From positions 1 to 15,541 of the forward strand of contig JAFNWZ010000057.1 of the NCBI GenBank assembly GCA_017379255.1: a stretch of 15,541 bases of DNA. Reading direction: 5' to 3'. Made by a program: the position numbers and the translations under genes. Below the pieces are notes generated by a model that was not told the origin of the DNA, made no database searches, and saw only the letters and a list, made by a program, of their open reading frames with translations. This DNA is from Akkermansia sp. GTDB lineage: Bacteria; Verrucomicrobiota; Verrucomicrobiia; Verrucomicrobiales; Akkermansiaceae. This document shows, in pieces, positions 1 through 6,704 of the stretch (position 1 is the first letter of the stretch; each line of letters begins with the position of its first letter).

Positions 1-132
1 AAATTAAACAAGCTCTTGTTAAGATGTACTTTAATCAAATATCCTTTGTTAAAGGGTATTTTGTTAAAGCGTTCTTTAACGCTCTACATTTAGGGTAAAT
101 GGCATAAATATAGTTTATCCTGATATTTCTTA

Positions 133-162
133 TTGACAAGCGAACTTGTTATATACTATAAT
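133..162 (+). promoter_or_regulatory. Sigma70-type promoter with overlapping inverted repeat
   Basis: TTGACA (133-138) and TATAAT (157-162) are both perfect matches, with an 18-nt spacer; the predicted start is near 169, about 44 nt before the 74-aa gene. The inverted repeat ACAAG-cgaa-CTTGT (136-149) overlaps the -35 and spacer. A related palindrome AACAAG-ct-CTTGTT lies at 7-20. Direct TGTTAAAG copies near 48-55 and 62-69 and a hairpin AGCGTT-cttt-AACGCT (68-83) precede the promoter. The sequences are seen directly; autoregulation by the small HTH-like product is inference. Confidence 0.6.
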
Positions 163-212
163 TCGTCCGACAGCTAAAATAGCTTCTAACTAAAACAAAA
201 ATTTAAATTACT

Positions 213-437
213 ATGACTACTACACAGCTAGCAAAGACACTGGCAGATATGTATGCCAACGCCCCCAAGGGGGATAAAGTAACCATGATTCACCTTTTTG
301 GTGTTCGATATGCACCAGACATCGCCTTTTGCGGAGATAGTGTGACAAGAATTGTCGAATTATCGAAGATAGGTACTTCTTATGTAACGGAAGTTCATAA
401 AGGTATTCGCCTCAGTAAGTATGTAACTGCAAACTAA
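213..437 (+). CDS. Small HTH-like protein (74 aa)
   Basis: The protein is 74 residues. Its first half has the helix pattern LAKTLADMYANAPKGDKVTMIHLFGVRYA, followed by a second helical segment VTRIVELSKIGTSYVTEVHKGIRLSKYV. It resembles the short HTH-like proteins of many gut bacteria that are sometimes found beside restriction or defence genes; that match is from memory. It has no signal peptide or membrane segment, so it is probably a cytoplasmic DNA-binding protein. The ATG has an A/T-rich leader without a Shine-Dalgarno. The strong promoter at 133-162 drives it, and the palindromes there are candidate operators. It is AT-rich compared with the GC-rich genes after 1539, in line with acquired DNA. 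A partner enzyme, if any, would lie upstream of the window. Confidence 0.6.
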   Translation: MTTTQLAKTLADMYANAPKGDKVTMIHLFGVRYAPDIAFCGDSVTRIVELSKIGTSYVTEVHKGIRLSKYVTAN

Positions 438-458
438 ATTGAGGTAAAAACCTAAAAA

Positions 459-494
459 TCTTCCTGCGTCTGGCCGCTACCAGACGCAGGAAGA
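459..494. terminator. Strong 15-bp stem-loop between two genes
   Basis: The arms at 459-473 and 480-494 pair perfectly around a 6-nt loop CCGCTA. On the plus strand it follows the 74-aa gene by about 20 nt but is followed by AAGAATG rather than a T-run. On the minus strand the stem is followed by ATTTTTAGG, a better intrinsic-terminator shape. It could end an antisense transcript, protect the 3' end of the upstream mRNA, or attenuate transcription into the next gene. The hairpin is certain; its function is not. Confidence 0.5.
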
Positions 495-566
495 AAGAAT
501 GAATACACAAGAAGAGCCACCTGATGGCTCATACCATATAAGCAAGAGAATACGCCTCGTCTTAAT

Positions 567-1193
567 ATGGAGAAGACCATCGTGCAATTAGAGTCAAAAA
601 AAAATCCCCATCGTATGGCTATACGGAATGAATCCGGTTACGATTTCAAGGTTTATGGCTACATCTGTGACATTCGTGATTCAAAAATAAAAACACCATA
701 TGGATATGGGTTGTGCTTACCTTCTGGCTATAACAAGGATGTAAAAGAAGCTACAAAGTTGGTCTCCCAGAGATTAATTAATTGTGGAATCAGCTGTATA
801 GATATGTTTTCATCCAACCTTACTTTGAGTTCATGGGTTGAATTAAGGGAACATGAGGTTTGGAATACGCGTCCAGAGATGGAGCTTGCAGAAAGAATGC
901 GTTTCTACATCAGGCAGTCGTCGTGTATGATTGCATCAAAGGATTTTACCCAGGATTTGATTATGTATCTGGTTACTGGAGATCAAGCAAATCTCCCCAA
1001 AAATTCTGATGATAGTCAGAACATTTCTGATTCGGCATGTGATATTGAAAACACAAGGGATTCTAACTCTACATCTTTTCGGGCTAGTGAAAAGGTCACA
1101 TCGCGTAATTTTTTTTATCAATGGCTGCTACAGGTATTTTATAAATGGCTTTCATTCATTAGAAATCCTGCCCGGGGATATCGTTCCATATAG
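567..1193 (+). CDS. Uncharacterised 208-aa protein
   Basis: I do not recognise this family. The N-terminal half (about 1-135) looks like a soluble mixed alpha/beta domain: FKVYGYICDIRDSKIKTPYGYGLCLPSGYN, then an amphipathic stretch KDVKEATKLVSQRLINCG. Residues about 140-170 are polar, Ser/Asn/Asp-rich and probably disordered. The last 28 residues (FFYQWLLQVFYKWLSFIRNP) are aromatic and hydrophobic with basic residues, suggesting a membrane-associating tail. The ATG at 567 has no clear Shine-Dalgarno. The gene is AT-rich like its upstream neighbour and unlike the riboflavin/antiporter genes, consistent with lateral acquisition. It may be read through from the promoter at 133, although the hairpin at 459-494 lies between. 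Confidence 0.55.
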   Translation: MEKTIVQLESKKNPHRMAIRNESGYDFKVYGYICDIRDSKIKTPYGYGLCLPSGYNKDVKEATKLVSQRLINCGISCIDMFSSNLTLSSWVELREHEVWNTRPEMELAERMRFYIRQSSCMIASKDFTQDLIMYLVTGDQANLPKNSDDSQNISDSACDIENTRDSNSTSFRASEKVTSRNFFYQWLLQVFYKWLSFIRNPARGYRSI

Positions 1194-1337
1194 TGAATAG
1201 GAAGATGTTTTCTTCTATGCAACATTTAGCACAGGAATTTTCCTAAAATCAAATAGCATAAATCTGAAATGAAAAATCGCTTCGGCAAGGGCGAACGCAG
1301 TCCGAAAGTCCTCACCACCACAAGGCGCAGGTTTTAT

Positions 1338-1430
1338 TCGGAGCGGGGGGCTTTCCTGTCGGCGTAGGCGAAGACGAAGACGGAAGTCCCCCAATGCTTA
1401 TTTTTTCGGGACTAAAGTCCCGTGCTCCGA
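1338..1430. other. Foldable three-way-junction element in the 1194-1538 intergenic gap
   Basis: The 345-bp gap contains no convincing gene. An outer stem TCGGAGC (1338-1344) / GCTCCGA (1424-1430) encloses two further hairpins. A long imperfect stem runs from GGGGG at 1346 to CCCCC at 1388-1392. A perfect one is CGGGACT-aa-AGTCCCG (1407-1422). Nested perfect pairing of this kind suggests a structured RNA or a REP/REPIN-like dispersed repeat. There is no adjacent transposase. The structure is seen in the sequence; the class is not known. Confidence 0.45.
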
Positions 1431-1486
1431 CAGATATGCACCCCGCCAATTCCTTATTTTTAGATGATTGGCTAATTATGCAACAC

Positions 1487-1524
1487 AAAAACCCGCCGCC
1501 CGTGTTACTCTGGGCGGCGGGTTT
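1487..1524 (-). terminator. Rho-independent terminator after ribE
   Basis: A 13-bp GC-rich stem (1489-1501 with 1512-1524) has a 10-nt loop. Read on the minus strand it ends in TTTTTG. It lies 14 nt after the ribE stop codon and closes the minus-strand gene run. Confidence 0.9.
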
Positions 1525-1538
1525 GGTATGATGAAAAG

Positions 1539-2129
1539 TCAGTTTTGGAGTTTGAGTTTTTCCACATACTTGGCAATCATGTCGACCTCGATATCGACAA
1601 TGCTGCCGGGGGCGTAGCAGTGCATGATGGTGCGCTCCCAGGTGTGGGGGGTAATCCAGAATTCGAGTTCATCCGGCCCGGTGATGTTGGCCACGGTGAG
1701 GGAGACGCCATCGATGGCGATACTGCCTTTGTCGATGACGTAGCGCATGTATTCCTGCGGGATGCGGATGCGGACCATGTGGTCCTGCCCCACGGGGGTG
1801 ATGCTGGTGACGCTGCCGGTGGTATCGACATGGCCCATGACGAAGTGGCCACCGAAGCGGCCGTTGCCGCCCATGGCGCGCTCCAGGTTGCAGAGTGAGC
1901 CCACCTGCAGCTGCCCCAGGCTGGTGACACGCAGGGTCTGGGTGAGGAGGTCGAACTCCACCCGGTTTCCGTCAATCTTATCGACGGTGAGGCAGCAGCC
2001 GTTCACCGCCACAGAATCCCCCAGCGCCAGTTCTGCCGCAAAGGGGATTTCCACCGCATAGCGCGCGCCGCTTGCCACGGCGGTGCGCTCCAGCACCTTG
2101 CCGGTGCATTCCACGAGTCCTGTGAACAT
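1539..2129 (-). CDS. ribE: Riboflavin synthase, alpha chain
   Basis: The enzyme dismutates two 6,7-dimethyl-8-ribityllumazine molecules to riboflavin and a pyrimidinedione, the last step of riboflavin synthesis, in the cytoplasm. At 196 aa it has the usual length of about 200. Two lumazine-binding Greek-key barrels are visible. The first opens with the invariant MFTGLVE and has ALGDSVAVNGCCLTV (36-49) and LRVTSLG. The second starts around GGHFVMGHVDTTG (93-105), then KGSIAIDGVSLTVA (134-147). The C-terminal EVDMIAKYVEKL is the family trimerisation helix region. The ATG at 2129 fits the conserved N-terminus exactly. It starts 12 nt after the antiporter gene and is followed by a strong terminator, so it is probably the last gene of an operon. 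The ribD gene lies about 5.4 kb away on the same strand. No ribB/ribA or ribH is in the window. The E. coli riboflavin synthase locus is also called ribC. Confidence 0.95.
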   Translation of the reverse strand: MFTGLVECTGKVLERTAVASGARYAVEIPFAAELALGDSVAVNGCCLTVDKIDGNRVEFDLLTQTLRVTSLGQLQVGSLCNLERAMGGNGRFGGHFVMGHVDTTGSVTSITPVGQDHMVRIRIPQEYMRYVIDKGSIAIDGVSLTVANITGPDELEFWITPHTWERTIMHCYAPGSIVDIEVDMIAKYVEKLKLQN

Positions 2130-2141
2130 AAGTCGTTTTCT

Positions 2142-4067
2142 TTAATCGCCGAAGTAGATGAAGTTATACAGGCAGAAGATGATGAAGGTGGGCAGTGCGG
2201 CCCAGAGGAAGAGCTGCAGGGCGCTAATGCCGTCCTTGAAGTATTTGCCCAGAATGGCCTGGCCGGCGGGGTTGGGGGCGTTGGCGATGACGGTGAGACC
2301 ACCACCGGTGACGGCACCGGCTACAATGGCGTAGCGGATGTGCTCCGGCAGGTTGGGCACGGTGCTGGAAAGGAAGGTGACGGAGGCGTTGTCGTTGAAC
2401 GCGGTGAGGATGCTGGCCAGCCCCATGGTGGCGGTGGCGCCCAGGTCAGCCAGGGCCTGCAGCACGGGCTGCATCCACCAGCCCTGCACGCCGCCCAGGA
2501 TGAGCAGCCCGGCAAGGAAGAAGGCTACCAGCAGCGGCACTTTGATGGAAAAGGCGTTCTGGTACTGCGGGGTGGCCATGGTGAAGCCCAGGAAGAAGAG
2601 GAAGCCACCCACGAAGATGGCCGGGTGGTGGGCGAAGTACACCGTCCACACCAGGAAGAAGATGGAGACGCCGTAGACCCAGGCGGGGATGACGTCCTGG
2701 CGGTCTTCCCAGGAGGTGGGCACGGTGGTGTCAAACGCGCTGTTGGCGCGGTGCACTTCTGCCAGGCGCTTGAATTCCTTGGTGAAGATGAAGAAGTAGA
2801 TGGTGTTGGCGATGATGATACCCACGATGGCTTTCCAGCCGAAGTGGGTGAACATGTGGGCCATGTCCCAGTTCCACTTGCCGGCTACCATGACGATGGG
2901 CGGCGCGGCAAAATGGGTGAGTGTGCCGCCCACGGAAACGTTCACAAAGAGCAGCGCCAGGGTGGCATAGCACAGAGAGGGTGCGGGTTTGAGGTGGTAG
3001 AATTTCTTGGCCAGCAGAATGGCGGCCAGGGTCATGGCGGCGGGCTCGGTGATGAAGGAGCCCAGCAGCGGCGCAATGCAGAGCACGGAGAGCCACCAGG
3101 CGGCCGGGGTGCTGCCGCCCATGCTGGCGGCGAATTTGAGGGTGTTTTCTGCCAGGCGGTAGATGGGGCGCGAGGAGGCAATGACCATGATGACGGCCAC
3201 GAAGAGGGGTTCGGTGAAGCTGGTGTCGTGGTCAATGTAGCGCAGGAAGTCATCCATGCTGTAGTAGTGCTGGCAGACGAAGGCGAAGGGGATAATCCAG
3301 AGGCCGAAGACTACTTCCACTTCTCCCAGGAAATGGCAGAGGGTGCTGCCGAAGGAGACGGGCATGCGCTGCTCCGGGTGCAGGATGCGGAATTTGGCAT
3401 CGCGTAGTTTCTGCTTGTGGGCTTTTTCCATGTGGTGCGCCCATTTCTGGAACATGGGGGCCATGAAGGTGTGCAGAATGGCGAGCAGGAAGATGATGGT
3501 GGCGGCCAGGTTGAAGTTATCTACCTTGACGCGGTGCACGAGCTTGTCCCACAGCCCCATGCCTTCTTCTCCCTTGGCGTAGATCTGCAGGGGGATGGGG
3601 AAGCGGCTGTACTGCAGCTTGCCGTTGGTGTAGTGGTGGGTCCAGGCGGCCAGCTGGCCATCCGGGTCGGCATGGTAGACGGTCTTGCCGCATTCCGGGC
3701 AGGGCTTGCGCGTCATGGGCAGGGCAAATTTCACCTTCATGGCGGCGTGTTCCAGCACGGTGTGGCCGTCATAGGCGTGGTGCTCCTGGGCCAGGTATTG
3801 CTGCAGGGCTTCCAGGCTCATGGATTCTGCGGCTATCATCAGCGCATTCTGGGCATGGGTGCAGAGGTTGAGGCTCTTGATGAGGGTGTCCTTGGCCTCC
3901 GCTTCGGCGCGGAGTTCCTCTACGGTGGGAACGGCGCTTGTCCCGTGGCTGGTGCATGCGGGCTCCGGCAGTGCCACCACTTCTGATACCACTTCTTCCT
4001 GCGCATGCACACTGCCCAGCAGCACCATGCTGCACCAGATGAATGTTCCGATTATCCACTTACGCAT
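2142..4067 (-). CDS. Putative Na+/H+ antiporter (PF07399-type), 641 aa
   Basis: This is a large inner-membrane ion transporter of the putative Na+/H+ antiporter family known from Chlamydiae, Verrucomicrobia and Planctomycetes. Residues 1-22 form a cleavable signal peptide (hydrophobic core, SVHA-QE site). Residues 23-180 are a soluble, presumably periplasmic, domain with a CPEC motif at 123-126 (MTRKPCPECGKTVYHADPDG), like half of a zinc ribbon. Transmembrane helices start near 186 and run to the C-terminus. Transport-core motifs are SFITEPAAMT (337-346), NVSVGGTLTHFAAPP (376-390), AFNDNASVTFLSS (556-568) and GGGLTVIANAPNPAG (588-602), which recall ArsB/NhaD-type ion transporters. The physiological ion is inferred from the family only. 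It lies 68 nt after the Sel1 gene, a gap with an extended -10-like TGCTAGTAT but no good -35, and 12 nt before ribE. Confidence 0.85.
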   Translation of the reverse strand: MRKWIIGTFIWCSMVLLGSVHAQEEVVSEVVALPEPACTSHGTSAVPTVEELRAEAEAKDTLIKSLNLCTHAQNALMIAAESMSLEALQQYLAQEHHAYDGHTVLEHAAMKVKFALPMTRKPCPECGKTVYHADPDGQLAAWTHHYTNGKLQYSRFPIPLQIYAKGEEGMGLWDKLVHRVKVDNFNLAATIIFLLAILHTFMAPMFQKWAHHMEKAHKQKLRDAKFRILHPEQRMPVSFGSTLCHFLGEVEVVFGLWIIPFAFVCQHYYSMDDFLRYIDHDTSFTEPLFVAVIMVIASSRPIYRLAENTLKFAASMGGSTPAAWWLSVLCIAPLLGSFITEPAAMTLAAILLAKKFYHLKPAPSLCYATLALLFVNVSVGGTLTHFAAPPIVMVAGKWNWDMAHMFTHFGWKAIVGIIIANTIYFFIFTKEFKRLAEVHRANSAFDTTVPTSWEDRQDVIPAWVYGVSIFFLVWTVYFAHHPAIFVGGFLFFLGFTMATPQYQNAFSIKVPLLVAFFLAGLLILGGVQGWWMQPVLQALADLGATATMGLASILTAFNDNASVTFLSSTVPNLPEHIRYAIVAGAVTGGGLTVIANAPNPAGQAILGKYFKDGISALQLFLWAALPTFIIFCLYNFIYFGD

Positions 4068-4135
4068 AACTTTTCAAAACGTTCAGAGTCATACTAGCAC
4101 ATGCGCGCCCGCGTTGGCGAGCAAAAAAGCACTTT

Positions 4136-4546
4136 TCAGCGGCGTTTGCGCGCCAAATTCAGCAATTTATCATACGCGCGGCTTTCTCCGCGGGCGGCGG
4201 CCTTGCGGTACCAGTAGGCGGCCAGCTCCGAACTGGCAGGGGCACCCAGACCTGTCTCGAAGCATTCGCCCAGTTTGAGGGCAGCGGCGGCGTGCCCCTG
4301 CAGGGCAGCGCGCTCCAGGCAGCTGCAGCCACCGGCGGCATCGCGGGTGCAGCCCAGGCCTTTCAGGTAGCACTTGCCCAGCCAGTACAGCGCATCGGCG
4401 CTGCCGGCGCGGGCGGCGCGGTCAAACCACTCGACGGCTTCTTCAAAGTTGCGCCCCTCGCCGCGGCCGCGGATGAGTTTCTTGGCCAGGTGCAGGCAGG
4501 CTTCCGCATCACCTGCGGCGGCACGGGTTCTCAAATCATCCGCCAT
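4136..4546 (-). CDS. Sel1-like repeat protein (136 aa)
   Basis: Three consecutive Sel1-type (TPR-like) repeats of about 36 residues cover almost the whole protein, at roughly 16-50, 51-86 and 88-122. Each shows the pattern LG..Y..G.G.......A..W..RAA..G.A (for example WLGKCYLKGLG and CLERAALQGHAAAALKLGECFETGLG). Such solenoids are usually protein-interaction adaptors. There is no signal peptide or membrane helix, so it is probably cytoplasmic. It starts 4 nt after the stop codon of the ABC permease, which implies co-transcription and likely translational coupling; it may serve the permease complex, but that is inference. The C-terminus is basic (LARKRR). Confidence 0.85.
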   Translation of the reverse strand: MADDLRTRAAAGDAEACLHLAKKLIRGRGEGRNFEEAVEWFDRAARAGSADALYWLGKCYLKGLGCTRDAAGGCSCLERAALQGHAAAALKLGECFETGLGAPASSELAAYWYRKAAARGESRAYDKLLNLARKRR

Positions 4547-4550
4547 GGGC

Positions 4551-5465
4551 TCAAAATTCTTTCTTGCTGAATATCCAGGTGGCGGTGAGCAGGTGCAGCA
4601 GCATGTAGCCCACTGCTATGAGCGCCAGCCACCCCAGCAGCGCCCAGCTCATCTCTGCCCCGGCGGAGGCGGTGTCTGCCACGCTGAAGAGCGCGAAATC
4701 CGGCAGTAGCACAGCGCAGCATTGTTCCACCAGGCGCATGGCCGCTGTTGTGCCCTGCCCTGCGGTGAGGGCTGCAAAGAGGGTGCCCTGGAACATGCCG
4801 ATGAAGTAGGCCCCCAGGCCGAAGATGATGCTCACGATGGTGCCGCTGGTGAAGCAGGAGATAAGCAGGGTGAGGGTGGTGAGCACGCTGTAGCCCAGCA
4901 GGGTGGCCAGGATGCCGCGCTGGGTGTTCCAGGTGTTGCCGGCGGCTTCCACCTGCTCCAGATACGGGGCCATTTCTGCCGCGCTGAATCCATTGGCAGC
5001 CAGGGCGGTGCTGAGCTCTGCACTGATGCTGGCCACGCGCTGCGCCAGCAGCAGGCTCATGAGCCCATCCAGCACGCCGAGCATGAGCACCAGCAGGGCC
5101 AGTACTCCCAGTGCTTTGCCTGCCAGGTAGTCAAACCGCGGCACGGGTTTGCAGAGGATGGTGTAGAGGATGCGGTCCTCGGTATCGCGCGGCAGCAGCA
5201 GCGCGGTGGCGGCCACGCAGAAGATGAGGGCAAAGAGCTGCATGCAGCCCAGGCTCACATCCTTGATGAATTGCAGCTGCGCTACCCCCTGGAACTCGGC
5301 GCCTATGTTCTCCTGGTATGGGATGAATTGCAGGCCCAGAAACAGGAAGGCCAGCACGGCGGGCACCAGAAACAGACGCATGCGCACCAGCTGGGTGAGG
5401 GTCACGCCGGCAACGGCTGCCACGCGCCCGGGCATGTGCGCCAGGTTCTGAATCACCCCGAACAT
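4551..5465 (-). CDS. ABC-2 type transporter permease (304 aa)
   Basis: This looks like an inner-membrane ABC export permease. Six hydrophobic segments lie at about 29-47, 73-92, 113-140, 183-204, 208-233 and 274-298. The segment DTEDRILYTILCKPVPRFDYLAGK (94-117) between helices 2 and 3 is the characteristic coupling region of ABC-2 permeases (family pattern: E..tgtle.lLs.PvsR..yllGK). The C-terminal FSKKEF is also typical. A soluble insertion of about 40 residues (142-182) sits between helices 3 and 4. No ATP-binding subunit is encoded in the window, so the partner must be elsewhere or this protein works with a shared ATPase. It starts 12 nt after the RelE-like gene and is followed after 4 nt by the Sel1 gene. 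The substrate cannot be told. Confidence 0.85.
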   Translation of the reverse strand: MFGVIQNLAHMPGRVAAVAGVTLTQLVRMRLFLVPAVLAFLFLGLQFIPYQENIGAEFQGVAQLQFIKDVSLGCMQLFALIFCVAATALLLPRDTEDRILYTILCKPVPRFDYLAGKALGVLALLVLMLGVLDGLMSLLLAQRVASISAELSTALAANGFSAAEMAPYLEQVEAAGNTWNTQRGILATLLGYSVLTTLTLLISCFTSGTIVSIIFGLGAYFIGMFQGTLFAALTAGQGTTAAMRLVEQCCAVLLPDFALFSVADTASAGAEMSWALLGWLALIAVGYMLLHLLTATWIFSKKEF

Positions 5466-5477
5466 GCCGCTGCTTAT

Positions 5478-5867
5478 TTACTTGCGGGCAGCTTTTTCGC
5501 CGTCCTCGATGAATTTCCAGAACGTGCGGGACTTGCCCAGCTTGCGGTCTTCACTGTCGGAACCCATGCCGCTGCGGAAGAAGAAGTCCTTAAGCGTATC
5601 GGCATGCAACACGCGCTGCACCACCACCACGTTGTCGCCGTCCTCATTCTGCTCCACGGTGAAGTAGATGCGGTAGTCATCATCATCCGAACGGAAGCGG
5701 AAGATGCGGCGGCCGTCGCGTTCCAATACGCCAAAACGGGGGTCGGTCGGGGTGCCATTCAGGCAGCCTTCATCCACCTTGAAGGAGAAGAAAAGCTTCA
5801 GCTGCTTCATGGCGGGAATGGCAGATACTTCTGCCGCACTGATTTCATTGAAAGCGATTTGTTGCAC
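5478..5867 (-). CDS. RelE/ParE-like small protein, no antitoxin seen (129 aa)
   Basis: The central part, RRIFRFRSDDDDYRIYFTVEQ followed by VVVVQRVLHADTLKDFFFR (about 53-95), follows the beta-strand order of the RelE/ParE fold: a basic strand, a YRI.Y strand, then a strand ending in a V.H.. motif. The N-terminal extension and the C-terminal tail (DRKLGKSRTFWKFIEDGEKAARK) are not typical. No antitoxin gene lies next to it, so a housekeeping or regulatory role is as likely as a toxin. The start is GTG at 5867; the only internal ATG (residue 20, MKQLKLFFSF) is an alternative start. It is the first gene of the run leading to ribE, with 12 nt to the ABC permease. A possible promoter is at 5896-5925. 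Confidence 0.6.
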   Translation of the reverse strand: MQQIAFNEISAAEVSAIPAMKQLKLFFSFKVDEGCLNGTPTDPRFGVLERDGRRIFRFRSDDDDYRIYFTVEQNEDGDNVVVVQRVLHADTLKDFFFRSGMGSDSEDRKLGKSRTFWKFIEDGEKAARK

Positions 5868-5895
5868 GCGCCCAGTTTAGGGGAACTTTCGCCCA

Positions 5896-5925
5896 ATAGC
5901 AAGAAAAATGTGCGCTTGCATTCAA
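5896..5925 (-). promoter_or_regulatory. Possible promoter of the 5867-to-1539 gene run
   Basis: On the minus strand, TTGAAT (5920-5925) and TGCTAT (5896-5901) are separated by 18 nt, placing the start about 22 nt before the GTG at 5867. It is the only promoter-like pair in the 92-bp gap. Confidence 0.35.
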
Positions 5926-5959
5926 TTTGCTAGAGTATTCTCTATCTGTTTCAGATTTC

Positions 5960-6703
5960 TTAATAATCAATCGGTTTCCCGTTGCGGCGCCGCATGCCCT
6001 GCTTCATCTGCTCCTGCATGTGGAGCCACTGGGGTGTGCCCTTTGCTTCCGGCGTGTGGCTGAACACGTAGTCGTTATAACGGGTGCTGCGGCGTATCAT
6101 AGCCCAGTGCTCCAGCGGGAGTCTGTGCCCTTCCGGGTAAATGAGGTTCAGCGCCCGGGCCATGGCGGGGGTGTCCACCCATTCATCGCCCTGCCAGTCT
6201 TCGATGATGTGGGTGCGACCGGCATAGCGCCAGACCTCGAGCAGCACGGCCTTGGGCCACTTCTCGTGGCGGGAGGTGATGTAGACCACATGGTGCTCGC
6301 TGCCGGAGGCGGCATCGCGCACGCAGCACCCCAGGCGGAAATATTGCAGGGGACGGCGGCGCAGCTCGCGGTAGAGGTCATGCTGGTAGTGCCAGCAGAG
6401 CCCGCGGTGGCGCCAGTGGTTGCGGGTGTTCACGGTGCGGTTGTTGAACCAGCCGGCCAGGATGGGGTCATTGTACCGGGCAATGGCTGCCCCGCCTGCC
6501 ACAGCAGTGTGTGCCAGCCAGGCGGCTTCCTGGCGGGCGGCTTTCCTCTCATGCTCCGGCAGAAGCTGCAGCAGTTGCTGCTGGATGCCATGCTGCCGTT
6601 CTACGACAGCGGGCTCTTTTTCGTACCCGGGTCGGGGGGCGCTCTGGCAGGCTATGTGCAGCAGCGGCAGCAGCAGCAGAATGAGGCAGCGGAGTACGTT
6701 CAT
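5960..6703 (-). CDS. Putative lipoprotein, Cys-His-Glu papain/transglutaminase-like core, paralogue A (247 aa)
   Basis: The N-terminus MNVLRCLILLLLPLLHIAC is a signal peptide with a weak lipobox (Cys19; His at -3 is unusual). The protein shares long blocks with its upstream neighbour: RGLCWxYQHDxYRELRRRPLxYFRxGCCVRD, SEHxxVY, and EGHxxPxEHW. The spacing Cys103 - 34 residues - His137 - 19 residues - Glu156, with the Cys at a helix start and the His and acid in strand-like segments, is what papain-fold transglutaminase-like enzymes show. Here the third residue is Glu (LLEVW) where the paralogue has Asp. No family name is recognised, so the enzyme idea is inference from spacing. The ATG follows the upstream stop codon by one base (TGA-G-ATG), so the pair is translationally coupled. 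No clear terminator follows. Confidence 0.75.
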   Translation of the reverse strand: MNVLRCLILLLLPLLHIACQSAPRPGYEKEPAVVERQHGIQQQLLQLLPEHERKAARQEAAWLAHTAVAGGAAIARYNDPILAGWFNNRTVNTRNHWRHRGLCWHYQHDLYRELRRRPLQYFRLGCCVRDAASGSEHHVVYITSRHEKWPKAVLLEVWRYAGRTHIIEDWQGDEWVDTPAMARALNLIYPEGHRLPLEHWAMIRRSTRYNDYVFSHTPEAKGTPQWLHMQEQMKQGMRRRNGKPIDY

Positions 6704-6704
6704 C

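Noticed and set aside
2340..3407. 355-aa open frame on the plus strand opposite the antiporter gene
   Set aside because: Low-complexity Gly/His/Glu-rich translation, the mirror of a GC-rich gene with clear transporter motifs on the minus strand.
4052..4060. Isolated DnaA-like box TTATCCACT
   Set aside because: A single one-off match inside the signal-peptide codons of the antiporter gene, without neighbours.
4722..5933. 403-aa open frame on the plus strand opposite the ABC permease and RelE-like genes
   Set aside because: Spans several minus-strand genes with recognisable products; its composition (Gln/His/Gly-rich) is that of an antisense shadow.
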